NCBI GenBank assembly: GCA_963920765.1
Contig: OY987245.1
Location: 2,124,727 to 2,188,726, forward strand
DNA from: Ulota crispa
Taxonomy: Eukaryota; Streptophyta; Bryopsida; Orthotrichales; Orthotrichaceae
Direction: 5' to 3'
DNA: 64,000 bases
Part shown: one piece after another, positions 35,511-48,908 of the stretch
Layout: each line of letters opens with the position of its first letter
Numbering within the stretch: position 1 is the first letter of the stretch
Position numbers and translations under genes: made by a program
The notes under the pieces: generated by a model
What the model was told of the DNA's origin: nothing
Databases searched by the model: none
Seen by the model: the letters and a program-made list of their open reading frames with translations, nothing else

Positions 35511-38500
35511 TTAAAGCCGAACAAGAGGCTCCTGAAACTCCGAAGGGCTTCGGAACGGACCAAACATGAGAGGCCACTCGGCTGCCTGAATTGCCTGCGT
35601 CACGTTCACTTCAAGGTTGCGGTCCACCAGCGTGACGTAGCAGGTCATTTGGTTCAGCCATAGCAACCTGTCGATGGTGCAGCCCAGAGAACTGAACCGC
35701 AGCAGCAGCTCGTCGTGCGAGGGCAGAGGCAAACCATTCGTAGCCGACAGCAAAAACATGGACGACCGGTCCGGAGTCGGGATGGCGCCTTCCAGTGGCA
35801 GGTACGGCACGTCGCTCCGCATCACAAATATTCTGTTGCCAAATTCCTCTACTGCCTGCCACTGTCAAACAGTGAAACCTCGTTTTCAGAAAAAGAGATT
35901 ACACTCAAAATCTACGTGACAAACACGAAAGGACGCACACAGAAATCCAAAAAGGGAGCAAGGACTTTCAGACATCAAGTTTTCTGTAATTCGCTATGGT
36001 TACTGTGGTCATACCAATAAGTTCGTCTTTATAATGAGGATGGCCAAGGGCCTTGAAACAATTCAATCCCCTAAAAGCACCAGCACATTGACTGAAAGGC
36101 AGATGAGACACTGGTAATTATATTCGTGCATTGAAATCAGATGCTAATTACCTGTATGTCTAAGGGGGTGCTGCCAAGAGCATTAGAGCTTCCTCGGGCT
36201 TCAAAGAGTTTGCAAAGCCATACGAAGATTGTTCCAGTCTGGTAAGCATCGAATCTGCATTCAATACAGTACGCTGTTGTTCATCAGAGGAACATAGGTA
36301 GACCCTGGTTTCTCCCATTCCCATCCTTGCGAAAGATTTCGTTTTCTGTAGAGATGGAAGCTTCAATAACAAGTGCAATGAAGAAAGCGTGTTCACCAGC
36401 TTTAGAACCAGATAAACTATTCAAATTCCAAAACAACCCTCATTTGGAGTGAAAAGATTTATACCCGGCTTCATGGTAGCGATTTGGCTCATCAGCTGTA
36501 CTTCTATACCGATCGAACTGGTTGGCGTGGTCCACTCTAGGCAACTCCACGCTGGTCAATTTTTCATCTGTATCTGTAAGAACTGCCATGCATTCTCAAT
36601 ATTACTGAAGATAAACACGAAAATTAGCAACAACGAGCAAAATGATTCCAATAAATGCTTTAGCCCATCAAACAAAACACCAAACCCATACAAGGATGTT
36701 GTCGATTGACTCCTGCCTAAATGAAGGACTTACATGGTGAAAGGTCTGCAAGTATTACATGTGCATGTCTGGTGCCTTCACGTACTTGCAACATGCTTGG
36801 CTCCATCGACCCTTGCTCATTACCGACACTACCAGGTTCAGCTGACATGCTTTGTTGATTGTTGCTTAAATCTACAGCCCCTGGTACACTTGCCGGTTGC
36901 TCGTCACAGTCCTCCCCATCCTCACTGCTCTCTTCCTTCACACCATCCTCTTTGACTGTCAGAGAAGAGTAAAGATCCTCGAGTGACGTTGAAGGAAAAA
37001 GCCTTGGAAAGAATTGGGCCAGATACTTGGTGTCGTATACTCCACCTGGAAATAAAAGCTTAACCTATGCACCACCCCAAACACATCTGTTAGAAATACA
37101 ACATGGCAGTTGCCAAAATTTTGCTCCAAAATCCATACAAGCAGATCAAATGAATCAGACTGCAAGAAATTGAGGTGCAATGCTGCCTCCGAACGAAAGG
37201 GTGTTCCATATATCGAGATTTGATTACCTGTTTTCGGAACTCATCTAAAGATGCAGGAAGGTTTCCAACGAATTGTTGGTAGAGGTAGGCTAAATCCAGT
37301 AGCATATTGTGTCCTATGACAGGCTTGTTACACGTCGTAAGGCACTCCATCACGCTTGCAAAGCCTTGAGCACGTTCCTGTTGCCTTTGCCTCTTAGCGG
37401 CCACCTCAGATTCTTGTGCTGCAACGGCATCTGAAGTTGCTCTCGTCAACTTCAAGCTGGACTTACGAGACCCTTGTATTCTCTGACACCAACACCCACT
37501 CATGTCAATATTCGTCTGTCGGAGTCTGGACTCTAACCCACGTAATTGAAACAAGTTGACCAAAAAAAATCAGAAATAAGGAAACTATCAAGAGTAAGCA
37601 GCCAAAAGGTTGATGATACTAAAACCCTTAGAGACATGTTCCTGTCTCTTGTAATGCCAACTGATCGGCTCATGCACTTCGTTGGCCTTCAGAGAAGTAA
37701 ACTGTCTATGGCCACTACTCTTTGAATGGAAAGGGGGTTGTCTACTATCACTTATAGGCGGTTGCCAAAATTCCCACTTTCAATGATTGCATGGCCACTA
37801 CTCTTTGAATGGAAAGGGGGTTGTCTACTATCACTTATAGGCGGTTGCCAAAACTCCCACTTTCAATGATTGCATGAGAACTCAAGAACAGTGGTAAAAT
37901 CTGATCTCAACAAAAATGGGGGCTCTTGTACTCGAGGGTCTCTCCACAGATCTATACTGATCTCCTAAAGAGCACAAACGAGTACATACGTCAAAATGCT
38001 TAAAGTGATGCAAACATATCAAAATTTAGAGGGTTAGCAACCTACCAGATGCTCCACAAAGAAATTCGACTTGCCAAACTCTTGCTCCAAATGCTGGTAC
38101 AGAGCAGCGCGAAGATAGCTGTTGCTTGGTTCCAAGATGAGCGTAGCGACTTCTGCACCACCGTTCGCCTCCCTTGCAGCTGTGTTATCTACCCAGGCGC
38201 GCACATTTTCCAATTGCTGGTCCACAAAACTACGATCCTCCTCCTTCCTTAACACTATAGGATCTCTCGGTTCTCGTGCATCCAATCTCTTGTCCAATTT
38301 CAGCTGCTCAAGAGTGACATATGGTATGCCTGCATCAGACTTTTCTGACTTATCAACAAGGAATTCATAGATGCACAATAATATATGGTAATGGTATGAC
38401 CACATTTCACAGGCCAGAACTAAGTGCACAACTTCTTCTTGCAACCTATCTCAGTTTAACTCCGGAAGGACCAAGGATACATGGTACTAAAACGACCAAT

Positions 38501-40136
38501 TCAATTGATCATATTGTGAAATATATACTTCACATGAGGCCATGTTTTACATCACCAGAATGCGTGTGCAACGTTTCAGAACATCCTCATACAGCCTAAT
38601 CAAAACCGAAAAAACCAACATGAGGTCTAATTTTGGACTTATGGCTCTTTGGGTGGTGAACATCCAATATAAGAGTCCCTGAAAATCTACTTATCTAAGA
38701 TACCAAATCAATAGGTACACTTTACCTGAGTAAATGAACTTGTTGAAGTCAAAACCATGTTCTCGAAGGAAGTCCAAGGACGAAGCCTGGAACATAAGCA
38801 GTAAACAAGCGATATGATAATGAAAAAAATTATACCAAAATGGGAAGGGTTATATAGAGCTCAAAATAGCACAAAAAGGAAAAAGTCATCCAGAATCCCA
38901 TACCTGGCAAGTGAAGCGCACATCTGCTGCTCCGTAAGAACGCGGAAAGGTGTAGAAATTGAAGGTTTGCGCACGATAAGAGCATTCTTCCGCATTCCAA
39001 TGAAAGGTGGACAAACCAAACTGGCCAATGCGGATTATGTTAGAACTGAGAAACCTCGTAATAAAAGCTATCACAGGCCAACCCTGAAAAGACCATGAAC
39101 TCATGGTTTTGAGTGACCAATTTGATTGATCATATTGTGAAAATTATAATTTAAATGAGGCCAGATTCAATACCTCCAGTTGGTCAACAAACAAGCAAAA
39201 CGGGACAATAGAAAAGTCTCCACATGACCTATTCTAAAACCGCTGTAGAAAACATGAGGCCTAATTTGGTCGCTCAGGGGCTACGACATGACAAAACCCT
39301 GACCTCAAACCCTAAACCTGAACAGATTGCGATATGAAGAGTCCCGTTCCAGCCAAGCCATTGTGCTGACGCACCTGCATGATTAGAAAATGCTGGGCGG
39401 AAGTCCGAGCTCTCATATACCGCTGCTCAGCGTCATCCAGCACTTCCTCTCTTCTGCAATATTTCAAAAGACACTGCATACCGTAAGAGCATACCATGAT
39501 CTTAAACCCTAATCCCTATAACACAAGACTCATGATCACAGCATTAGTATTGCCGAACGTATCCCATGCCGAAGTGCCTGGGTCTCTTTGTATAAGGTTT
39601 GTCATCCTTAGCATATTTTCAACAGCTTTTATTATTAGGTTTCTCGGTTCTCTATCTAGGGTCTAAATATCTTTCACGCTTTCAAATGGTATCGATGCTT
39701 CTCAGTAGCGATTGATTTCTGAGCACATGAAAGACGGCAGACGAATTAATTTGGCCTCGAACTCCGTTCAATGAATTCTCTAACCTGCTGCCAATGTAGC
39801 TCAAATCAACAAAATAGAATCACAACCCGCCACTTCCTAACGAAACAAATCATCCTCATGCGACCTACAAAGACACAATCCCGAATCGATCAATCATCCC
39901 GAAATTCATGAACCCGCGGAAAAGCAATTACAAGAAAAATCGAAGGGGAAACTGCTGGCGCTACTTCAAATAAACCCTGTCAATGTCGTCCGTGAGTAAC
40001 AACTGGTGGTACTGTACCTCGGATGCGTGAGCGAAAGGCCAGAAAATTCGCCATCGATGGCGAGAAACTGGCAAGAGGAGATGGCTGCCTCGATGCGGGG
40101 CAGGAGCTCTTCGAAATTGCGGTGCGTGACCTCCAT
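35511..40136 (-). CDS. PARN: Poly(A)-specific ribonuclease PARN (DEDDh deadenylase)
   Basis: PARN removes 3' poly(A) tails and trims non-coding RNA ends. Ten exons, read leftward: 40018-40136, 39375-39453, 38904-39020, 38726-38786, 38046-38329, 37228-37482, 36734-37064, 36465-36573, 36152-36254 and 35511-35855. All phases close, giving 600 residues. Catalytic residues are present: Asp28 and Glu30 (AIDGEFSGL), Asp283 (GHNMLLDLAY), His449 and Asp454 (HEAGFDAYQTG). An R3H-type region lies at about 160-240. An RRM-like tail begins near FGNRIFVMRSDVPYLPLEG. An acidic low-complexity stretch (about 330-410, EESSEDGEDCDEQ) lengthens the nuclease domain. The exon 3 acceptor was chosen by phase and by match to the FQFGLCTF-type block. 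Confidence 0.92.
37708..37873. repeat. 83-bp tandem duplication in a PARN intron
   Basis: Two adjacent 83-bp copies (37708-37790 and 37791-37873), starting ATGGCCACTACTCTTTGAAT, differ at one position by my reading. They lie in the intron between exons 5 and 6 of PARN and look like a recent duplication. Confidence 0.9.
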
Positions 40137-40339
40137 CGCCACCGATCCGCATTCAGAAATTCGGGCTCATTCACGACGTGCTTGCAGTTGACAACTCTCA
40201 CCGCCAACTAAAGAGCGGCAGTGCAGATAGCGAGAGAGAGACCGGCGAAATGGGATGAACGTTCCCGCCTGTTTCTCATTCATCCATTCTCTTTGCTTCG
40301 TAGATGCATTTCATCCAAACTGTTAATGGCAACCTCTAA

Positions 40340-40712
40340 GGGCTTCTCCACCGCGCCCGCCAGCCCGCTTCCGGAGCCCCGGCCTGGCGGGCCGCGGAGA
40401 AAAACAGCCTGCACCCGGCACGGCAACTCCAGACTGGAGAGGCGGTCTGGCGAGTTTCATAGTTCAGATTTGTCATATTCTTCTGAGATGGTGGTTTGGT
40501 AGGCAAAATGCAAGGCAGATGCACAAATGCAATTATGACACGTGTTGCATGGGAGGGAGTACAAAAATAGTGTTTGCCAAATCTAAGCGTGCCAGCAGCC
40601 AAGCTCCAGCCCGGGTGGGCTTTGAGAGCCTCCCCGCCGCCCCACTGTGCCTCCCTGCCTGGCTCCCTAGCGGGTTGCAACCCCCGGCTTGGTGGCCAGG
40701 GTGGAGATGCTT
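40340..40712. mobile_element. GC-rich MITE upstream of PARN
   Basis: The left end GGGCTTCTCCACCGCGCCCG and the right end CCAGGGTGGAGATGCTT are imperfect inverted repeats flanked by TAA on both sides. The stretch is much more GC-rich than its surroundings and contains many CCCGGC/GCCGGG-type blocks. It suits a PIF/Harbinger-type non-autonomous element and lies about 200 bp upstream of the PARN start. Confidence 0.5.
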
Positions 40713-43474
40713 TAAGAACATCATCCATGTGTGCATTGGGAATGGGCTAGTCCTGCATTTCTTTGAGTGGGGGCCACTCTAACAAGAGCTACAGTATAAA
40801 TAGGAACTATAGGTACTTTTAGGGCTCCAACGTCTTTACTTTAATAGAAACGTAGGACTTGACCCCCTTAGAACCACCCCCTGGAGCGGTATACTGTCTC
40901 ATTTTCCTATGTCCCTACTTGTTTTCCCAATGCGCAGTGCAATTGCTAAAGGAGTGACATGTTGCTTGTGATAGCTTGCAATAGCTTGCAATTTCCGAGC
41001 AACAACTTGCAAGTACTTACATTCTTCTACCACCATGCTTGAATTTGTGACAAGAGTTGCACCGGCTACTTCCAAGTCCCATTTGTAGCGTACACATTGA
41101 TGATGCTCTAAGGTAGTCTGCTCATATTCTGCTCATGCTCTAAAACTGCTCACCTCTCTCCAAACGTACTTTGTTGGTACATGCTGTTTTTAATAGCCTT
41201 TCAAAGAGGTAATGTACATTTGAGGAGGTGGGCAATTTTATAGATCTATGGCCTTTCCACTTCAGAATTTTATAACTAATTCCACAAAGCTCCAAAAAGT
41301 ATAAAAAGGTGACTGCAAGAATGACCTGTCCTACTTTTTGTCCCCTTCACCTCTTGCAAGTAGTTTTTGGGTCCTATCTTTTGCGGTTTTAGTCATTTTG
41401 CCCTAAAATTTAAGAGTAAGGTGAACATAAAAGTTATTGACATTCCATAATTTATTTTTATTTTTTTTAAATTATTTTACTATTTTTAAGTGGACCCCAA
41501 TTGCATGTCTACCTTGGCAGTCTTGGTGGTTTTAGTACAATTTTGGATTGAAAAAAGCAAATATCATGCCACAAATCAAGGAAATTGTTCATTAGGAAGC
41601 ATTATATGGATCTTCAGATCAGTTTTACAAAACTCAAAAAACTTTGCCCTGCACATTGTCCCAAAGTGGGCATCCTTTCTCCCTCCATTGGTAAAAAACA
41701 AAAACCTTCCTCCAAAAAGTACTTACATCAGTTCAAGCTAATGAGAGAGATCAAAAATGGCCATTTTTTATTTTATTTTTTTGAATTTTTTTACTATTTT
41801 CTAAAGATAAAAAAGGAAATTATATTTTTATTGGTAATTTATGTCCCTCTATTTTTGTGCATAACTTTTAGAGTAAATTTTTTCTAGCTTTGAATTTTCA
41901 CAAATATGCAATTTTAAATGCTTTACAAATTTTCCATATTTTATTTTATTTTAAAAATATATATTTCAAAAGCTCATAGTACTAATTAGTACTACCAGTT
42001 TTAAGGGTATTTGAGATAAAACTGGCACATCATACTTGCAACTACCCAAATCAACTTTGGTTAAATGTCGGTTCTTCTTGTCTTTCAAGAAAAATTTACT
42101 GAAAAATAGTTCAAGAAGTTTCACCTCCCCAAAAGTCAGTTCCAGCCTTCAGATGGACGGTTTATGAGCACACTACCTTATAGCTCTAAAACGTATCTCT
42201 CTATTGAAGAGACCGTGAGAATGTCTGCTTGTTTTTTTTAATGTTTGTTGGTGTAATCCCCTTTTCCAAGAAGATTTGAATGCACCAAACTATGATGTGT
42301 TTAGATTCTACACAAGTATGTTGTGACTTTTTAAAGATTACACATGTTTAGGCAGCAATAATACAACCCGCCCAACACAAACTTACAAACATTTGGCCTA
42401 CTCTGCAGAAATCGTTTGTTGGAATAACCAAGTTTATAACTAAAGTAATACTAGAGGACTCTTGCTTCTTCAAATGTATACTGAGATATCAGATTTCAAG
42501 TATATAGATTACCGGTAGGCGGTAGTGTGAGATGTTACATGACATGGAGTAACTTTAAGAGTCTAAAAGATGTATATTAGCACTTCCTCTTCATCATATC
42601 TAAAAAAATGTACAATGATAGTGAGTAGATATGTAATTTCTATGATAAGAATAGAATTTTCAATAAAACTGGAATCATCATTGATTTTTGGATATCAATA
42701 TCTTAGGCAAACACCAACTTCACTCAAATAGTGAATGCCTTTCCAAATACTAATTTCAGCACTTTGATTTTTTCCTAAATTACTTTTTGTTCCTTTGGAT
42801 TGTTATTTTTCCAGTAATTTGTTATCTTTTATTTTAGTGTTTCGAAGTGATGGCTGGACTTCTCTAACTTACAATACCCAATTATTGTGCAATCGAGATT
42901 ACACCACATCAACAGCTACAAAATGATGAATTTTTTTCTTATCTAGAATGTTGCATTTTAGGGTCCTATTCGGTTGTCTTATACAGATAATGCGGGTGAT
43001 CTAGAAACCAAATCCATCCTTGAGTTGAGCTTGATCAATATCTTGTTATTTCGACATTCTTAAAAAAAAATTGCTCATTTCCAATTGCTGTTCATTTTCA
43101 TTTTCATACATTGATTATTTTTATTTTAGGTTTTTAGTAATATTATTGCTCTACTTGTAATTCATATGCTTCGGTAACCTCACAAAGACGCAAGTTTACA
43201 ACGACGTATGAACAAATTGTGGGTCTTTCATGCAATTTTGGACTATTTATGAATTATTCACTACGTCTTGAACCATGCAAAATTGCTTTGTATACTGTCC
43301 GTAAGTGTTGCTGGGGCCTCATTGGAAAAGTTTGGCTTCTTTTACAAATCAAACTTTTTATTTTTGTAGTTGCTCAAATTTTTTTCCGTCTATTATACTA
43401 GACTAAATCAAGGTCATTGAATATTAACATGAATTCACATTTTTCAAATTCAACCTCCCAGTGATATGTTTCTA
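40713..43474. other. Long AT-rich intergenic stretch
   Basis: No supported gene. Frames of 60-100 codons near 41490-41887 are low-complexity Lys/Phe/Tyr-rich translations of AT-rich DNA. Confidence 0.4.
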
Positions 43475-43596
43475 GGGTGTGTTCACAATTGGTGTTAAGA
43501 GTGGTAGTAACAAAGAAAAATTAGATGTATTTGAACATACTTTTAGATTGCATTCATATTGCTAATACCTCTCTTAACACCAAGTGTGAATATCCC
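43475..43596. mobile_element. 122-bp foldback MITE
   Basis: The left arm GGGTGTGTTCACAATTGGTG and the inverted right arm (CACCAAGTGTGAATATCCC) pair over about 35 bp, including the shared GTGTTAAGAG core. It is non-coding. Confidence 0.6.
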
Positions 43597-45097
43597 ATAA
43601 GTTTATACACATTTTGCAAAGTGAAAATTTTGAGCTTTTCTACCCTAGCTTTACAAATACATGTGTAATACCAAGCCTTGCTAAAAACATTGAAAGACTG
43701 GCCAATATTTTGGCAAAATATCAAGAAATTGGGAGATACAAGCAAAACATGAAGAGATCTTTTGGTATTTGCTTACATCTCCAAATTTTCTCTTTTGGAG
43801 TTATTCTTCGGACATTTCAGAATTAGTCATATGTGGCATGAAAGTAGTTCAATTTCAGTTCTAGTTTTCCAAGTGAGGTTGTCATTGTTGAAATTTTGGA
43901 TTGTTAGATTACTCAAATGCAAACAGGCAACCCAATGGTAAACACCCTCAATAAGTATTATGTACCAAGAATCTCAATTATCCTTCGTTGTTTCCATGTA
44001 AGGTTGATCTTTAAATCGCCTTCAACATAGGAACAAGAGAAAAAAAAAGTTCCTAGTACGTGGCAATAAGGCATGATTGGCCCTCATTTCACCTCAATGT
44101 AATCTTGTTAGCTTTAGAATTTTTTACATAACATAATCCAGATTTTGGTGTTGGAGTGCATTCTGCTTTTTATAAAGAATGTTAAGAAAAGTGGGAGACC
44201 TTTTCTTCAATGTTTCTGCAAGATTAGAAACAAAAAGAAGAAGAATCCAAAACAAACTACAACAAATAAGTATAACGTCAAATATTAACACCAGATTGTG
44301 CACTTATAATGCAAGATTAACCCAAAGAGCAGGATATTATTTGTGTTAACTCAGACCTTAGTACCAATTCATCTTTTTATATTTCAAGATTAAGACTTCT
44401 ATACGGGCTTCTATAGCAGGCTTTTCATATGAAAAAAAATACACACTTACACACTGAACTGTTTATTTGTTGAATCGACACTAAATTACTTAGTTATTTC
44501 GAAACTGAGCATCGGACTACACTACAGTACTGACCATCCAAGAGGAATTTGTTTTTCTGTCTACAGTAATAGGTCCCTCAATATTTTGGGATAAACATGA
44601 TTCGTGGTTTTGGGACCCTGACTTGGTTTCAGGTACTGTAGTACCTCTCTTGCAATGCTTTGACACTCGGCAATAGGGGCCGTTTCATGCTCTTGAGGTG
44701 GGCGACATGGACGAGAGAGGACTGCTACGTGGTGGGCTGAGCAGAAAAACAACAATTTCATGAGGATTGTTGTACAACTGAAACGTTGAAACGGGCGAGC
44801 CATAATTTTGCATGAGGCAACTACCGTATCCGAAGGGTAGAGTTGGCGGAGAGCAATTCAAAATTAAAAAAACATTGTAGAAAAAGTAAAGTATTAAAGT
44901 ACTAAGAATCGGAGAGAAAATAGAATCTCACGAAACATTTGTGATTCTGGCATAAGTTGAACATGTTTAGAAGTAAATAAAAGTAAAATGTTTGGCAGGG
45001 AAGTTTTCACCTTGTCCTCAATTTAACCAAAGTTGTTGTATTGAGAGGGTTCCTGTTCATCCAACATCTCATGATCTACAATATGACAATCATGGAT
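43597..45097. other. Intergenic AT-rich stretch
   Basis: No supported gene. An 80-codon minus-strand frame at 44561-44803 has no recognisable domain. Confidence 0.35.
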
Positions 45098-45338
45098 TTA
45101 ACCCTTTAAAGGACCGAGGAGCCCATTGCGGCCAATACAGTATTTAGTATTTTCTTGTATTTGGAATGCATCCGCACCTTTATTACATTTGAGATCAACA
45201 AAGAAGTTAGAATATAGATCAATGCAGTTCTAGTGAGCTAGTCAAGATCCCAAATTAAAACTTTTTATTGGTAGCAAATGCCAATTATACGGCAACGTAT
45301 TTACTATGTAATACGTAGAGCGGTCCTTTAAGGGTTAA
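45098..45338. mobile_element. piggyBac-type MITE (TTAA)
   Basis: This 241-bp element is bounded by TTAA, with inverted ends TTAACCCTTTAAAGGACCG and TTAACCCTTAAAGGACCG. The ends resemble those of the 5.7-kb transposase-bearing element, and the interior matches 6387-6607. It is a good candidate for a passenger moved by that transposase family. Confidence 0.85.
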
Positions 45339-45499
45339 CCCCTTATAAATCAAAAGTGAAATCTTTGAACCAATTATGCATGCAAACAAGTCCTATGCGT
45401 AAGGAAACTTGATTTTTCCTTCAAAGCTACTAGATTTTTATGTTAATTTTTGTAAAGTTTCTTTGGCTTAGAACTCCAAAAAAAATTTGCAATTCTTTT

Positions 45500-45907
45500 A
45501 GGCAATTATTACTGTGACACCCTAAATTGCTAAAGGGACACCCCTTGTGAGCACAAATTGTGATTTTTAAAACTATTTTTTTTATTTGGATTAGAACATA
45601 TGTTTCACCTTTATCATTCTAAGGCTATACTCAAAAAAAAAAGGTGTGTTTAAACTTGAAACTAAAAATATAGGACTTTTGAGTTACTTAAAGCAAAAAT
45701 ACATCAAAAAATATTGTTGATGCAATAACATTTTAATAAAAATTTGTATTTGCCAAGTTGTCTTTCATGGAGGTGGTAATGCCCTAATTGAATGAATAAT
45801 GGACTACTCAAATAAATAAAAAATAGCGCTAAATTATCAAATTTCATGTTCACAAGGGATGTCCCATTAGCAATTTAGATTTTAGAGTGACTCATTAGTA
45901 ATTCCCT
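45500..45907. mobile_element. Foldback MITE of about 408 bp
   Basis: Long inverted ends share CTAAATTGCTAAAGGGACA-like and CCCTTGTGAGCA-like blocks, reading inward from AGGCAATTATTACTGTGACA on the left and AGGGAATTACTAATGAGTCA on the reverse strand. The AT-rich middle is non-coding. Confidence 0.6.
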
Positions 45908-46824
45908 TATTTTATAGTCTGTGTCATATAGGTTCATTTCTCCTTACAACCTGATTTTTTTAGTAAAAATATCGAACCTTCAAAAACAATATAAAAATTT
46001 GACTATTATAAATAATTAATTAATTAATATATGTAGAACTTAGCATCAGAAATGTAAAGAAATTTTACTTGTGAAGATCATTAGTTTTCAAATCCACAAC
46101 CAATTTTAGATAAACACCTAGAATTATTTGTTCCTGGTGTTATTAATAATTATTGTTGATTGCAATGGTGGATCCAACCATATGATCTATGGATTAGAGT
46201 CTAAAATTTTGTTAGAAAGTCTTCATTTAATTATTCTTCTACATTGCACTTTACAACTCATTTTTAATTTTTTGAAATCTAGTGTTTTCCATGGTTTTCA
46301 AGACTTTTAAGACACTAGTTTAGCAGTCAACCTTTCCTACCTACTGATATTATGTAATAACATCCGTTAATAAGATAATACAAAAGTAAGCATTTAGTCT
46401 ATAACCTTGTCTTAATAAATCAAAATGATAAATAAATAATCACAGGAGAATGTTCAATTAAAGATCTATAATCATTCCAATATGTTTAACACTAGAAATA
46501 GTAGAATCACATTATTAATTGTGGATTGTTCAAAGAGTCTAGAAAAAATAATCTTGGAAGAGAAAGTTGGGGAGATTTTGCAAAGCGTTGTGAGATTTCT
46601 TAATGTTTGAGAACCTATTGCATGAATAATCGAGAATTATTTAAATACATTGTACACGCCATTTCACTAAAAATGACCATAAATAAAACCCAAAATAAAT
46701 CAATGAAATTTTCTGTTAATTATGTACCCACTTGAATAGGACTTTTCATTTCCCTATCAAACTTTATGAGGTCCAAAAGCAAATCCAACAAGACCATTTA
46801 AATGTTGTTGTCAAGTGGGGTAGT
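45908..46824. other. Intergenic AT-rich stretch
   Basis: I see no gene and no paired repeat that I can support. Confidence 0.4.
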
Positions 46825-47457
46825 TTAACCCCTCAACGCCCCTGTAATTTTGGAGTATCTCAGAATTTGCTTGAAAGTGAACAAAATGCTGGCATTTTGA
46901 TCAATCTTATCAAAATTTTCTGAAGCGCAACCATACAAATTCAAAGTAGACATGTTATAGATCACACAAGAAAAGAAATCACAACAATATCATCTGTGGA
47001 TTGAAAGATTATAATGTTTGATCATGAGGGTGTTAAAACTGCAAAAGTGATTTGAAGCCTTCCAATCCTCTTTTTGCATCTCAAACCTAAAATTGAGGGT
47101 ACCAAAATAATACAAGTATGTAAAGTATAACATGCATAACCCCAATCAATATACGGCTTCTCAAAATCTATTCTACAATTTTTTTAAATGAATTTTTAAT
47201 GTGATTTTTCCTCCAAGTTCTAGTGTACTTGAGGTTCATTTCCAAGAGCCTCCAACACTAGAAAGTGAAGATTTGCAATGGACACCTTTGCACAAAATCT
47301 TGAATAGACAAATCACGTTAATTCATTTTCAAGGTCAGACTCTTGATGCTGAAACTAGACTTCAACAACAATTTAGATATAATAACAACCACAAAAACAA
47401 TCTTGAAAAAACTTTGGGAATCCTTGAACAAAATTCAGAGGGGCGTTGAGGGGTTAA
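46825..47457. mobile_element. TTAA element, TTAACCCCTCAACGCCCCT subfamily
   Basis: About 633 bp with perfect inverted ends of 19 bp beginning TTAACCCCTCAACGCCCCT, bounded by TTAA. The interior matches 23388-24536 in reverse orientation (for example around TCTAGTGTACTTGAGG). It provides the uninterrupted reference for the nested insertion in that copy. Confidence 0.85.
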
Positions 47458-48908
47458 GGACATTTGAACAGTCCAACCAAACATGAAAATTTGAACATCC
47501 AGATCTGATCATGAGCAATGGCAAGGGCTGGGATTTCATGTCCGGCAAACATAAACGCTTTTGTCGGTGACAAAGTGGTGATTTATTTCCACATGATCAA
47601 ACAATAAATTCAGTCAAGTTGACAAAGCAGTGAATGTTAAATGTCTCATTGCCTATCCCAAACAAGACTTTCGTAAACAGTTTCAGAGCCTAAAACATTG
47701 CTAAATTGTGCTAAGAATCCAATTTTATCTCTGAGGTTTCCATACGTATCATAATGCTATTAACAATGACGCATTTAACTAATTATGAATTATGCATATA
47801 ACTACAGACTTTCCATATCTTAAACAGTAAGAGATCTCCCAATATTATGTGTATATCTCCCAATTGTCTTGCGTATATATTTCACAAGTGCTGCAAGTAT
47901 TTCTTCAGGTTTTGCGTGTACCTCCCAAGTCTCAATGTCTTGCAAACAAACGTAGTCGTGCCTGTTTAATTGATTGAAATTTATGGACTATGGGTAGTCC
48001 ATGGTTTGTGAAATACGGCACAACATTTCAGGTAGAAGTTTTTGCTGAATTCCGCCACATTTGTGAACTCTGCTCGTTGCAGCAGCAAAGTAGCCGTCAC
48101 TTCCGAAAGCAGTTTACATTGTAAGTAAATAAGATGGTGACCGTCGTCTGGCAATGCCGAAACCGTGAGCTCGTCTGCACAGAAGCTTGGCCTTTCGACA
48201 CAGCATCTCCCAGAACATGACACTGACATCCAACCCCCGGATCCAACACAACAATCTGTTCTGATTTCTACGTCGCTATCTTCCAGTGAAGGAATCCATC
48301 ATCAACCTCCGTTCTCTTCATAACTGACAAGCCATGTGCTTACGTACGCCATAGCCGGCCTCTCTCTACAGCCTTCCTACACGTTGAATCCATCTTGGTA
48401 GTAACAACTCCTTTCATGCTCAGTTAGCTAGCAGAGTGCGACTCTACGAGCATTTCTTTGATCTGTGTGCAGAGACAGCGATTTGAACGAATGTCTTTCA
48501 ATCGATGCTAGCAACGTTTGCCTCTGGTGATTTCAAATCGACGTCCGCTTCCGCGTTCCATTCAACCATGGCTACAGATGTAGAGCCGTCCACATAGCTG
48601 AAGAAAGACCGACCTATGAAATCATGCATTTCTCGGTTAATTGCAATACGAGTTTCTTCTCCAAATTCCTTTCAGGGGCGTGTTTCGTCCAACAACTTGA
48701 GCGAGTTCTTTGGATAGCAGGTAAGGATTAACCATCAAAGGCTACACTAGGTAGAGAAGGATCTGGCAATCGTGTGTCGGCAGTTGTGGAGGAATGCTTT
48801 AGTTCGAGGAATGGCAATGTAGAATACTGGTGAACTTCTCCATACAAGGTCGGTTTGGACAATCAATAGACCGACTTGGTATCTTTTGCTCCACTGTATG
48901 CGAGAGTG
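47458..48908. other. Upstream flank of the LRR gene
   Basis: No coding exon is supported. Minus-strand frames that overlap the start of the LRR gene are shadows of it. Confidence 0.4.

Noticed and set aside
44561..44803. 80-codon minus-strand frame with a hydrophobic start
   Set aside because: No clear cleavage site or domain; it is isolated in AT-rich DNA with no splice partners.
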